Of a DNA stretch of 64,000 nucleotides, positions 48,383-59,676 are shown in pieces. Under the pieces are notes generated by a model. It worked only from the letters and a program-made list of their open reading frames with translations, was not told where the DNA came from and searched no databases. The first letter of the stretch is position 1. Every line of letters starts with the position of its first letter. Source of the DNA: Gonium pectorale. Taxonomy: Eukaryota; Chlorophyta; Chlorophyceae; Chlamydomonadales; Volvocaceae. Position numbers and translations under genes: made by a program. The stretch spans positions 587,919 to 651,918 of the forward strand of contig LSYV01000002.1 of the NCBI GenBank assembly GCA_001584585.1, written 5' to 3'.

Positions 48383-51300
48383 TCATCCGGCCAGCGCCGG
48401 CTCCTGGCGCGGCACCAGCACAAGCGTGTCCGTGCCGCCGGGCGGGATGGTGAAGGGGAAGAAGCGGCAGCGCTTCAGCATGTCCGGCGTCTGCAGCCGC
48501 AGGGTGTGCTTGCGGAGCAGCATCGCCAGCATCACCTTGACCTCCTGTTGGCGGCCAGGGCGAGGGGAGACGCAGTCATTTGCCGGGGGTGTCAGCAGCT
48601 TCATACCATATTCGCCTCGACTGCTGCTCGGACCGATGGCATCCATTGCCAAGGCGGGTGCTCGCTGGCATGCGGCGGAGCTGACATACCGGGTCACTTG
48701 CTGCTGCGGTGTCAGCAGTCCCGCATGCCATGACCTCACCCCGTTGGAGGGGCTTGGGCACAAGGGCGGACGACGCGGCCATCCCGTGCGGCGGATTCCG
48801 GTGTCAACAACGCAGAACCATTCATATGCAGGACTATCGCCGTCGGTTGCACACGTCGGACAGCGGATACAGCGGACGGGCCGGGGATGCATCCCTTCAT
48901 CCCGTTGCAGGCTTGCGACACCGCCCAAACAGGTCGGCTGCGACGCACCAGGTACGCCAGGTTCTTGCCGGCGCACAGGTGGCTGCTGGTGCCAAACGTG
49001 AAGTAGTACTTGGGCGCCGCCTCGCCCTCCCCGCCCAGCCAGCGCTCCGGCCGGAAGGCGAGCTCGAAGTTGTGGCGCCAGTCCATGTGGGGCGGCACAT
49101 CGTAGTCGGTGCGGCCGTCCCACAGGGCGGGGTCCAGGCAGTGCATCAAGTGCGAGTAGAGCCAGATCATGGAGCCTGGCGGAGCAACAGTCGACGAGGA
49201 AGCGCAAATACACATCGCTCGGCACGAGGGGAGGGTAAGGATATAAGGAAGAACGACAAGACGATGCCGTTCTCGCCCGGAACCCGTGGCCCGGACGCTT
49301 GAGCGCAGGCAGGCACTCGCGACCCCCCCCCCCCGTGCAGTCAGCTCACACCTGACGAATACGCGAATACGTCCCTGCCCCATGGCCAGCCTACCATGCA
49401 CCCCCGCCGCGCCGCGCTCTCACCCGCAGGCAGCACGGTGTCCCCGACCTTGAGCGGCTCCGTTAGCTGGCGCAGTCCGCCCGACGTGGCAGGCAGCAAT
49501 CGCATGGCCTCCTTGAGGGCCGCCTCGAGATAGGACATGGCGCCCAGCGCGGGCAGGCTCATCTCGGACCCGTGCTCCGATATGACCTGTGCGTCGAGCG
49601 CCAAGGCAGGCAGGTGGGCGGGCGGGGCGGTGAGGGGCGGGGAGGGGCGTAAAGGGTGGGTGGTGCGGCAGGGAGGGGAGTTGAAGGGAAATTAGTATGA
49701 ACAACGACGAGCTGGGCGCCAGCAGGGTAAGTCCAGTCCGGCGGCCAAGCCGGTCCTTGCCTCTTTTCGCCGGCTCCCGGCCGGCAGGGAGGGGAGGCAG
49801 CGGGCTGAGCAGGGGCGGCAGGGTAGTGGGAAGAAGGGGCGGGTCGAAAGAAGAGGAGCCAGCCGGGAGCCTGTAGACGGGGCAGTGGGTGCCGGGGAGG
49901 AGCCGGCGCCTGGGGCCTGGCGCACCGGCGACAGGAACAGAAGTCACCGGCAGGAGGCAAGGAGTCCCCGCGATGGCGGCAGCGTCTAGCGCGAGGCGGA
50001 GCTGTGTTGGCTTGAGAGACTCGACGGCATACCGGTATCGATGTTGTGTTTTGCAGTGTCGTCGCCCGCCAAGAGGACAAGCACGACACGCCCCCGCAGC
50101 CCCAATGCACGCGCCTGATGCGGCGCGGGGCGGCGCAACCGGCAGAGCGGTCGGTGGCAAGCCAGCGGGTGTTTTGGGGCGCAGTGGAGGAACCGCGATT
50201 CGGCCAGCCCGCCCAAGACCCGGTCCCTTGCCCATCCCGCCCCACCTGCTGCTGCTCCTGGAAGACCTTTTCCTGCACGCGCGGCGACATGGCCACCAGC
50301 GCGAGCGTGTTGAACAGCGCCCAGCGGGTGGTGTCGGCGGCCGCGAAGACGCCGTGCATAATCGACATGGCCGAGTCGCGCAGGTCCGAGCCGCTGCACA
50401 TCGGGAGAGAGTGAGAGAGGAGGGAAGAGAGACGGGGGTGACCGTACATGTTCTGATCGGCAGAGAGTCAGGTCAAAGCTCCGAGCCGCCGCGCATGGGG
50501 ATGTTGCCAGAGGCAGGTACATAGGTGGCGGTGCCGCAAGCGTAAGGGGTACAGGGCAAGGGACAGGCGGGAATTCAAGCGTGGCGTTGGGGCTCGTAGG
50601 GACCTTTGTGATCGCCGCCAAGGAGCCGGCCCTGCAGGCTATCCCCGCCACGGCCCCAACCGCGGCACTCACCCGTCCCCGAACAAGCCCATCCGCTGCA
50701 CGTGCTTGAGGGGTATGATCCCGCTGGGGGACTCCCTGCTCATCCCCTCCAGCACAGCCGACACGTTGCCCTGCGCCGCCTCCCACTGCGAGGGCGGGGG
50801 AACCGGGGATGGCGGCGTTGACGGGCGGTGGCAGCGGGTGTGTGTGTGGGGGGGGGGGTGGGTTCAGCTGACGCGACCTCTTGCGCTAACGAGGCGCCCC
50901 ACCAAGTCACGGCTGCCCCCTCAGCTTTGACGGTGTGTAAACCAGCAACCTGTTGATCTGCCCCAGCATGCGCTGGAAGCACGGAAGTGACACAGCCCCG
51001 AGGGGACAAGCCCGGGAAGCAGCAGCGAGGTGGCCCTGACCGCCCACCCCAGCCACACGCATGGTACTGTAACGTAGGCTGCCCGCCCACCAGCCGGCGT
51101 ACCAGTGTACCCAACACGCGGTGTTCAGCCACGACGGCGCGGGCCCTCCGCCCCCTCCCTCCGCCCCACTATGCCGCACCTTGTCCCGGCTCATCTGGTG
51201 GTCGCGCACCACCTCCTCCTCCGACATCAGCGCCGCCAGCAGAGCCTCCTTGGCGGCCACCGCGCGGGACAGCGTGCTGCCCGGGAAGCGCAGCGGCAGC

Positions 51301-53410
51301 CCGAACATGCCGTCCAGCCACGTCTCCACCTGCAGCAGCAGCAGCAGCAGCACACGGACCGCGGGAGCGGGGTCGCGATTGCCGTCTCTACACCGCTTCA
51401 GCACCTGACGCCGAAGTATGGCGTGCCTAGTTACCCCAGACAGCCTGCGGCAGCGAGCTGACAGCAGTCGGGTGCCCGACGGTGAAGCAGATGCCAAGAA
51501 GCACACGAGCACAAGTAGAAATCAACAAGGGGGTTGGAGCAGAGACGTGGAGTCATGCGGTGAAGCAGAGCGGTGTGTGCGGTACGTTGGGGGGGGCGCG
51601 GTGTCCGAGTGCTGGGGAAAGCTGCCAGCCCTCTCCTTTCCCCAACCGCACAGAGCCCGTTGCCCGCCACAGCTCGCCGTCCCCTCCGCACTCCGGCACC
51701 ACCGGCACACAGCGGCGGGCTGCGGCCCACCGAGGGCCGCAAGGAACGCAAGCCCGGTGCGGGCCCCATCTCCCAGCGCTTCGCATTGCCCGTTGCGTCA
51801 GGCCAGGGCCCCGACCTTTCCGGAACAACGGCACACATGGTCCTGGTTGCTTGCTCCGTTATCCACAAAAGCCGCAGCCTCTTCTCCGGTTCGCTCTACT
51901 AGGCACGCGCATACGACGAGTACAAAGCGACGACCCCGGGGCTATCCCCCCAACGGGGCATGCCCCCAACGGAAAGCTACTCGGACCTGCTTCTTGAACC
52001 AGGCCCGGTCGACTCGCGGCGACAGCTCCACGCCCATCACCACGTCCACGGACAGGTCCAGTCCCAGGCGGCGGGCCTGAGGGAATGCCAGGGTGGGTGG
52101 GTGGGTCGTTGGTTGGATGGGCGCACGCTGTGCGATGATGACGGATGGACACGTGGCAACCTGGCGGCTCCGTGGGCGAGAGAAGATGCATCCGCAAGTC
52201 CATAATTGCACCTTACCAGAACGCCAAACCCCTTGAGGGCACGGAAACCCGCACATGAGTCCGTCGCACTCACGGCAGGGGACCTCCCCCCCGCCGTTCG
52301 ACGCAGGCCCCTTGGGCACCCCCGGCACTCACCGCTCGGAAAAGGGACGGCATTCGCCCGGCCGCCTCCCACTCGGCGACGTGGGCGGTCATGACCTTCA
52401 TGACGCGCGGCAGGAACACGGCCAGGCCCTGGGGCCCCAGAGTGGACAGCATGGCCTTGCGCTGCACGGGGACAAGAGGAGGCAGGGCGCCGTCAGGGAG
52501 GCTGGGGACGCAGGCGAATGGGGTTTTGAAGGCCAGGAGCATGGACGTGTGACCTGACACCCCAGCCCCGCCGGTCGTTGGAAAGACAGGACAGCTTGGT
52601 CCAACTTACTCCCCGGTGCTGCAACCTGGCACGGCAGGCAAACAGGCAGGGGAATGACTGATCCGAGCGCTGCCTACGCGGACAGCTGACCGGCGCCTCA
52701 GCCACTTACCCAGTGCGGGTGGACATCTTTGTTCGACAAGACGTTGTAGGGGCCCTGAACATACACACACACCGTCGAGGCAGCGCAGAGCCGATATAAC
52801 AAGGCGAAATGCTCTTCGGGCTTGGGACAAACTGCCGTGCACGACGTCTGAAACACCAGCCCCAGCCCCAACTCGATGCATCCGGCTGCTGTGGGCAAGG
52901 GGACTACCCCGTAGAGCCCCGTACCATGAGCTGCCGAAAAGCGGGGAAAGGCACGTAGGGTATCGCCCCCTCGTCACGGTACGGCAGCTTCAGGACGTTC
53001 CAGTCCGCTACCACGGCCGTGGGGTGGCCGGCCAGGGACAGGCTGAACACGCTGCCGTACGCCTTGTACCTGAAACGATATCAAGGCAGCTTCGGGGTGA
53101 GAAGGGAGTAGGCAGCGTGTGGGCATCAGCAAGTGAGGCTTTGGGGTGGTCAGCTGGGTGCATGCTGGCGCGTGCCGCACAGTCACCGCCATGGGTTGTG
53201 CCCTTCGCCCCCCGTGGTTCTCCCGCCGCTAGCAACTGACCTTTTAAACAGGAAACGAGCGGGATCGGTCATCGCCATTTCTATTGTATCGCCCAGGATT
53301 GGAACTGTGAAGAAGGGGCCTGGAGGCCCCCGTTTCTGCCTCCGCAGGAAGAGCGCAGCCAGCAGCGCCGCGAGGACAGCTGTGAAGGCGAGGACCAGAA
53401 ATTCTTCCAT
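48383..53410 (-). CDS. Cytochrome P450, paralog D, inverted and diverged (CYP85-clan)
   Basis: Eleven exons on the - strand (53241-53410, 52925-53069, 52710-52754, 52333-52461, 51987-52076, 51180-51329, 50673-50785, 50246-50393, 49424-49586, 48949-49175, 48383-48544) encode 513 residues with introns matching those of A, B and C. The N-terminal anchor (MEEFLVLAFTAVLAALLAAL) and hinge (RGPPGPFFTVPILGD) differ from the others. The C-helix is PHW-RKAM, the I-helix AAADTTRW, the K-helix EAMR, and the PERF-like motif FRPERW. The haem loop reads FGTSSHLCAG: the cysteine is kept, but the usually invariant Gly four residues before it is Ser. Linker exon 7 is the shortest (37 codons). A possible extra exon (RMLGQINRLL, near 50970) was left out because the phases work without it. 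The substrate is unknown. Confidence 0.87.
51904..51932 (+). repeat. Dispersed repeat, copy 4, partial (P450-D intron 5)
   Basis: CGCATACGACGAGTACAAAG matches the core of the dispersed repeat for about 20 bases. The similarity is short, so this copy is tentative. Confidence 0.4.
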
Positions 53411-53688
53411 TTGCGCTTTACAAAGCGTGTCAACGATCCTTGGCAGCTATGCAGCAAGCCCGCGAAAAGACGTAAAATGAAGCCAGCCTGTGATCTTCCG
53501 AGTCCTAGAAGCGCATCGCGATTATCACTCTTGAGCATTGATAGGCTGAACATGTCTTCACTGAGAACGCAAGTACAAACGATCAACTGCCAACTAACGA
53601 GATGCAGACGGCGCGGGAGGCGGGACAGGGCACCGGGGGCGGACGATGCCAGAAGGTGTTCATGGCAATTGGCGGGAAGGGCAGGGGT

Positions 53689-53693
53689 TTACA
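53689..53693 (-). terminator. TGTAA polyadenylation signal of the acyltransferase gene
   Basis: First - strand TGTAA downstream of the stop at 54078. Confidence 0.45.
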
Positions 53694-53779
53694 CATAATA
53701 CAGCGAGGGCACGAACCAGAGAGGGCACGAACCAGCTGACCAAGCAAGGGCGCCGCCCGTCCTGCCGCCAAGTCCCGTT

Positions 53780-53825
53780 TCAAACTCTCTCAAACTCTCT
53801 CAGACTCTCAAACTCTCAAACTCTG
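53780..53825. repeat. CAAACTCTCT microsatellite-like array
   Basis: Five imperfect copies of a roughly 8-10 base CAAACTCT unit occur in the probable 3' UTR of the acyltransferase gene. Confidence 0.85.
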
Positions 53826-54077
53826 AGCCATGTGGATCGCTGCCCCTCATAGCAGGCTCGGACCTCTTGGGCCTCCTCAAAGTTCTGCTCACTGGCAATC
53901 GGGCGGCTCCCTTCACGCCCTCATTCTTTACGTGCGAATGTGCGAAAGTGTCGGCACAAGCAGTGCCGCGTGGACGGCGGCAGAGCCCCGCCCTACGATC
54001 GTGTTATGCCCTTGCATTCCAGGCGCGCACATTGCTGTCGTCTTCCCTGCAGCGAATCGCGCCGCCACAGCTCCAGC

Positions 54078-57000
54078 CTAAAGGGCTGCCGCCAAGTCTC
54101 CTCCCGTCGCCGCATCCAGCTGCCGCCACGTCGCGCCGTGTAGCCATGCGGCCACCAGCATCTCACCGCGTGGGCCGGGGTAGTAGCGGATGACGTTGGG
54201 GCCCGTCTTGGTCAGCGGCAGGAAAGCCAGCGGCGCCTCGGAACCGAACTGCCGTACGTTTGTCGTGCATCCCAAGGGGAGCAGGCAGGGGGACATGTAC
54301 GTCAGTGCGGCGGGACCTTCAACGCACGACGCACTGTGGAATGCGGCGCGGTTACACGTTTGTGGTGTGGTGTCGGCTCGGGTGCGTGGCTGCTCCCTTC
54401 ATAACAAGCATGCCCACAGCCCGCATCCACCACAACTAACGGCCCCAGGCGCACGCATGCAGACCGCATGTCAAGTAGGCCCGTGACCCACCTGCCAGAG
54501 CTGGTACTTGACGTCCCAGTGGGAGAACACGAGCGGGCCCTCGGGCGCCAGGATGTTGTCCCACGGGTCGGCCGCGAGCGCCATTCGCGGCATGAGCGAC
54601 GCGGGGCCGTGGCGGGCGGCCAGCCGGGCAAAGTCGTGGAGCGACCGCCGGAAGCGCGGCAGGAGGTGGCTGCATGCGGCGGTGGCCGGTCGGCAAGACG
54701 CAGGGGCGGCAGGCACGGGAGTCGTGGCAGGGTTTTGTGGCATTGGGCATGTTGGTTTGGTCAACCCAGTCACGCCCACGCACGCGCTCGAGCAGTGCAA
54801 GGCCCTCACCTCTGTATGCCGAGCCGTAGCTGCCCCGCCAGCGCCCCCAGGCTGCACTGGGAGGGGCGCAGCCGGAGCAGGCAGACCGACCCCAGGCAGT
54901 TGCCCAGCTGCCCCGGAGGGAGCGGCGGGTCCAGCCGCTGGCGCATGTTGGCGGCCACGAAGGCCGTGAGGGGGCAGTCGCGGCGCAGCGGCAGCGAGTG
55001 CAGCACCTGCGAGGCCAGGCCCGGGGCGCAGTGCGACAAAGCCGGTCTCGAATATTGAGCACCTCATGTGAGATACTGTATTGGCGGCGAGAGCGGCCGC
55101 GTGGAGGCTGTTGGGTTAAGGGCGACGAGGGAGGCCATCTGTCAGCGACATTCCCACTAGTTAGCCCTAATTCGCCTCATGTCCGTAGGCGGGCCGCAAG
55201 GCACGGTGCACGGCATGTAGTACAGCACAGTACGTGGCGCTATGCACCTGCATCAGCCGTGCGGCGAGCGCGTCGGCCGTAGATACCCACTCCACGCACT
55301 CCAGCCCTTGCAACCCCGCGTCGCCGCCACTGCCAGGGTCGCCAGCCGTCGCAGCTTCGGCCGCGGAAGCGCCGCCGCCGTCGACTTTGCGCTTCGCCGC
55401 TGCAGCCTCCAGCTCGACGAGCCGCTCCTGCTGCCGCTGCCGCTCCGCAGCGGGCAACCAGCAGTTCCGCTGCCTCAGCCTCAGCCGCTCCCGCTCCTCC
55501 GCCAGCTCCGCGGTCGCCCGCTGCTTCAGCGCCGCCAGCTTCCCGGCCGGGATGGCGTGCATTCGTGCCTGCATGGGGATCCGGCGCAGGCAGGCAGCGA
55601 AGTACCCATGACCGGCGAGGGAACATGTCCGAACCGTTCCAGGCGCAAGCCGTGGTGGTGCTTTTGCAGCGCGATGTTGGTCTGCTGTACGCCCCTTACA
55701 AGCCTCCCAATCCCCGACGTTGGGCTCAGCGTGCCAAAATGTGCACTTATTTACCTTTTGAATTTTCTGCCCCCAACCCCCTTCTGCCCCCCCCCACCCT
55801 CGCTCATGACCACCGGCACGAACGCCTGAATGCCCTTGTGAAATGGGCTCACATACGATTTCCTGGGACATTCTTCAACCCAGGGCCCCGATCGCACCCA
55901 CATGGATTCCGCCGCCCCGCCAGACCAGCTGCCACAGGACCTTGGTGACGACCCTCGCGGCCTCCAGCGCCGACCCCGGCACCCAGCCGTCCAGCTCCAG
56001 TGGGGCCACAGCCGGCGGCAGCGGCGACGGGTCGGCGTGCGCCTCGAGCGCCGCCGGGTCGAAGCGCGGAACGCCGGCGGGCGGCGCGCTCCGCAGCGCG
56101 GTGGCATCAGCGGCCGTAGCGCTTGCAGCTGCACCAGCGCCGTTGCCAGCGGCGCGGGGTGCGGTGGCGTCAGGCCCCGGGCGGCCGGTGCTGCCGAGGA
56201 TGCTGCTGCTGTCGTTGCCGCTGCCGCAGGTGCCGTCAGCGCAGGCGCCCTGCCGACGATGGTGCGCGGCGAGGGCGGCGTTGTAGGACGCAGAAAGACG
56301 CGCGGCGAAGGTCTGCAACGCCTCAAAGTCCGCTAGCGGGTGGTAGACGGAGAGCGACAGCAGGCAGCCGCCGCCCGAGAGGTGCATCAGAAATACCGAA
56401 GCCAGCGGAGACTGCGTGTGTGCGGCAGCCAGGGCGGACCGGCGTGTTAGCAGCGTCAGCAGCGGAGCTGGAGGGTTAGTCGCAGGACCGGAGGCATTGG
56501 CCGGTGGGGTGGGTCAGCAGCAGGGTCCATGAAGCGCGCAGGCGTACCGGTAGGGACTCAAAAGCCCTGAGACGCAATGCGGGGCGTATCCTTTGTGTTT
56601 TCAGCGTTAACCACGCGCGGTTTCGGCTGTTGCTGTCAGCATTGGATAGTAGGGCGCGAGCATCTCACTACTCACAGCAATACTTGCAGTTGACGGTTAC
56701 CACAGCGACTGTCCCATACGCGTCCCGCGTCTCACGTGCAATGATGCCGCGCGGGTGACTGCCCTTGCATACGAGCGTAACGCGGGCCTTTGCACGCCGC
56801 GCACCTTTTGCCGTGCAATCTCGGAGGGGTCGTCGGGCAGCGCGTGCTCGGCCCACGGGTCGGACACAGCGGCGGTGCTGTACGGCACGCCGCCGCCGCC
56901 GGGGGCCGTCGCCGCCGCAACGTCTGCCAGCGTTGCGGAGGTGCTCGCGATCACCAGCCGCGCGCCCGAGTTGCAGCGCGTGACGTCAAATGCCTTGCCG

Positions 57001-57463
57001 TCCTGTTCAGTGGTTAAAAGCTGGATCTGGCGTCCGATGCGGAATAAGGTGCGTTGGTACGCTCATACTTCTGTACCTTTCTACCACCAAGTCCAGCCTT
57101 AAAGTTCTCGACACCTCACCGCCCGACGCCCACCTTCCCCAACACCAGCCGCCCCGCCAGCCAAGGCAGCGTCGCCAGCGCCTCGCCCAGCGCCCGCTTC
57201 AGCAGTGGCGCTGCGATCGACTCGCGTAACAGCACGCTGCCGCCGGTGCTGTGCCACCGGAGCGCCATCTGGTCGTGGCTGGACAGGCACGGCGTGGCGG
57301 CCTCGGCGGTTCTGGAGCCAGGGCGCATCGCAAGGCTGGTAGGAGCGCTCGGCGCTCGGTCGTCGGAAAGCGGGCGATCTTCCGCTGGTTTCGCTGCGTT
57401 GTGTGTCGCAGGGACGAGCTCACATGTGAGCGTCCGCGAGTTGGGAAAGGCTGAAGAAGCCAT
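54078..57463 (-). CDS. BAHD-like (HxxxD) acyltransferase
   Basis: Seven exons on the - strand (57134-57463, 56805-57026, about 55941-56411, 55248-55568, 54810-55006, 54492-54669, 54078-54248) encode about 629 residues. The N-terminal region has LSSHDQMALRW followed by ALATLPWLAGRLV, the usual BAHD opening. Exon 3 has SPLASVFLMHLSGGG followed by the catalytic HPLAD (HxxxD). Exons 4-5 give VEWVSTADALAARL, the STNDAL-like motif. Near the end LWQFGSEAP occupies the place of DFGWG, without its Asp and Trp, so the structural motif is degenerate. Family knowledge: BAHD enzymes move an acyl group from acyl-CoA to an alcohol or amine of a specialised metabolite in the cytosol. The protein is longer than usual (430-470) because of Gly/Ala-rich inserts in exons 3 and 4. 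The donor of exon 3 is uncertain by 12 bases. It lies beside the P450 cluster. Confidence 0.8.
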
Positions 57464-58273
57464 GTCTTGCCCGGGTGCCTGTCTAGGCCTCGGAAAGTAT
57501 GCGCGGCCAGTCAGTGCGTGTCAGTAAATGTAACTAGCCGAGGTATGGGCGGCGTTGGCAGCGTCGCGGTTGGTGGTCGGTTCTGGCCAGTTCCGCTCGT
57601 TTGTATACCAGGATCCTGACAGTATCACAAGGTTGACGGTGCAGGGTGTCTCAACATTACAAGTTCTTCTCATGCCGGTTTCGGACGAGCACTAGATCGG
57701 AAAGTGCTGGTGGGTGATGGGCGACGGTTGAAAAGCCGCTTGCGGCGTCCCTCGAAATAATTGGGGCCGATGATGAAATCGCGCGCGACTCTTATTATAC
57801 CTCATGGGCTTATACTTCATAGCACAGGTGCCATGGGCGCAGGCAGTAGACATGTCCCATGTATCGGATTCACCCGTGCAGCTTGCTCACGAACTCGCCC
57901 GGCCACACCCATCCATGCGCATCCAGCCATCCGAACAGAACCACGTCTCTTCCGGTGGCGTTCCCCGGCGACAGAACGGCATGCGCTTTCAGCGCCCATT
58001 GGCGCCTTGCCGGCGGGCGGCTACAGGCAACGACGGCGGGGGCAGCGGTCGCCGCGGAGCCAGTGGCAACGGCAGCAGGGGCTCCGTGAGCACGGTATGT
58101 GGCCCGTGGGCGTACCCGGCAGCCTTGACGGACAGGCAAGGAGCAGTGGGCACTTGAGCACCCACCCTGTACGATTGGTCGTACACGGTCGTACCTTATG
58201 GTCGGTCGTACGCGCCATTATGTGCGGCGCGCCTACCCGTACTTGAAGCAAGAGTCCTGCCCGCTTTTTATGT

Positions 58274-58683
58274 TTGGGCAAGTTCGCCGCAAGGGAGTGT
58301 GAGCTGCCGCCGCCGCATTGGGTTGCGGCATTGGGGCCCGCCGACCTGACGCCTCTGGCGCATTTGCCGCATGCGTGGGTGGCACGTGCGGTGCTCACCA
58401 GCCGTGGCGCGTCTTGTCCAACTTTTGGGGCACCAACTGAGCGAGTGGAGTCCCGAGTGGTGGATGCCCGGGGCCCAAGGTCTGGGAGGGCGCTTGCCAG
58501 GACACATACAGCAGGCGCCTCTGGCAACGGCCAAGGGCTACCGCTACCGCTACCGCTGCCGTCCGTGCTACATGCGAGGGGCGGAGACATTGGGAGATCT
58601 GACGCCTGCCTTCCACCGGTGGTGGACTCTTAGTCTTAGTGGACAAGGGCCCTGCCTTCGACAGCCGGAAGGCCGTCCCTCCC
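58274..58683 (+). pseudogene. Degenerate ORF-like fragment with a frame change
   Basis: Two overlapping + strand frames look protein-like in succession: one reading PPPHWVAALGPADLTPLAHL up to about 58430, then another reading LLGHQLSEWSPEWWMPG and later RCRPCYMRGAETLGDLTPAF followed by HRWWTL to a stop near 58685. Trp-rich and Cys-containing segments of this kind are often mobile-element remnants, but I do not recognise the family. It could also be chance in GC-rich DNA. Confidence 0.25.
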
Positions 58684-58879
58684 ATTAGCCATTACCTGCG
58701 GGTCTGAAAATCAAACCGGGCAGCATGTGGACAGCGATGGGCGGCGTGAACGCGTCTACCCAGTCGACCAGTAGTGCTGGTGGGTCCGTCCAGATGGGTG
58801 TGGAAATCTGCAAGGTAAGAGTGAGGACCAAGGCAGGCTCTAATAAGGCGCCGGCAACTGCCAGTGCAGGTTTCCGTAC

Positions 58880-58884
58880 TTACA
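58880..58884 (-). terminator. TGTAA polyadenylation signal of the pyruvate-kinase-like gene
   Basis: First - strand TGTAA downstream of the stop at 59677; the 3' UTR would be about 790 bases. Confidence 0.35.
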
Positions 58885-59425
58885 AGTCCATGCACAACGC
58901 AACATGGCAACGGCGGCGTTCTACAACCTAGACCGTAACCGTAATCGTCCGTGTTGGCCCCTTCAGCGCCTCTCTTCCACCACACCGCATGCCGTTCACC
59001 ATGTACCATCGCCGTGGATCGTCAACAAACTGCGGCCAGCAGTCGACGCCGGCCTGCGACCTCGCATCCTGGAGTGGCACGTCAGCCCTGGTACTTTCGC
59101 CCCCAGGGCCGTACACTGACCGGAATGGAGCGCATCCTGCCCCTGATACTGGCCCGATTCGGTGGGCTGTGCTATAAGCGGCTCTCGAACGCGTCCTTCC
59201 CAAGATTCCCAGAATTGCCTCAACAGTGCCGGGACGACGCACCCCCCGGCGGCCTCTATGGCGGCCTCCATTGGCGGCGCGGGAGTGTCATGCACGGAAC
59301 TACGTCCTGAGCCTCTGCTAGCTACCAATACAACAGGAAGCGCCTCATGATTGCGCTGCAACGCATTCGCCGTCCGCTGCGCCCACTACGGCTAGCGTCC
59401 ACTATGGCTACTACTAGTGTGCTAG

Positions 59426-59458
59426 TGTTGAAATGGAACGACGCATAAGACGAGCGTC
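59426..59458 (+). repeat. Dispersed repeat, copy 3 (downstream of the pyruvate kinase gene)
   Basis: GTGTTGAAATGGAACGACGC followed by ATAAGACGAGCGT matches the 5' half of the dispersed repeat with four or five differences. It lies in the probable 3' UTR of the pyruvate-kinase-like gene, in the opposite sense. Confidence 0.55.
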
Positions 59459-59676
59459 CGCGACCGACGAGTGTGCTAGTGTGTGCTGCTGTCGCCCCAT
59501 CAGGGAAGCTTGAGCAGCGCCCCCCCCCTCCACTTGCTGAGCGCCCCATCACGGATCCGTCTCTTGTCCGCCGCCGCTGGGCCGGCGCACACGGGAGGGC
59601 CTGCTCTCCGGTACCCCTCGTGGGTCTGCCTCACGTGCCGCGCCCTGGGCGGCCGTTTCGCCCCCTCGCCCCTCGC

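Larger units (their letters stand above)
53411..54077. other. P450-D promoter region and acyltransferase 3' UTR
   Basis: Both flanking genes are on the - strand. The acyltransferase 3' UTR probably ends at the - strand TGTAA at 53689-53693, leaving about 280 bases for the P450-D promoter. No coding exon was seen. Confidence 0.45.
57464..59676. other. Acyltransferase promoter, intergenic region and pyruvate kinase 3' UTR
   Basis: No convincing gene was found. The first part should be the acyltransferase promoter. A - strand TGTAA at 58880-58884 suggests that the pyruvate kinase 3' UTR covers the last 800 bases. Between them is a degenerate ORF-like stretch at 58274-58683 and a small CTACCG repeat near 58538-58560. 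Confidence 0.4.

Noticed and set aside
50910..50995. Extra P450-D exon reading RMLGQINRLLVYTPSK
   Set aside because: P450-B and -C have no counterpart between exons 6 and 7, and the phases of D already agree without it. It remains possible as an alternative exon.
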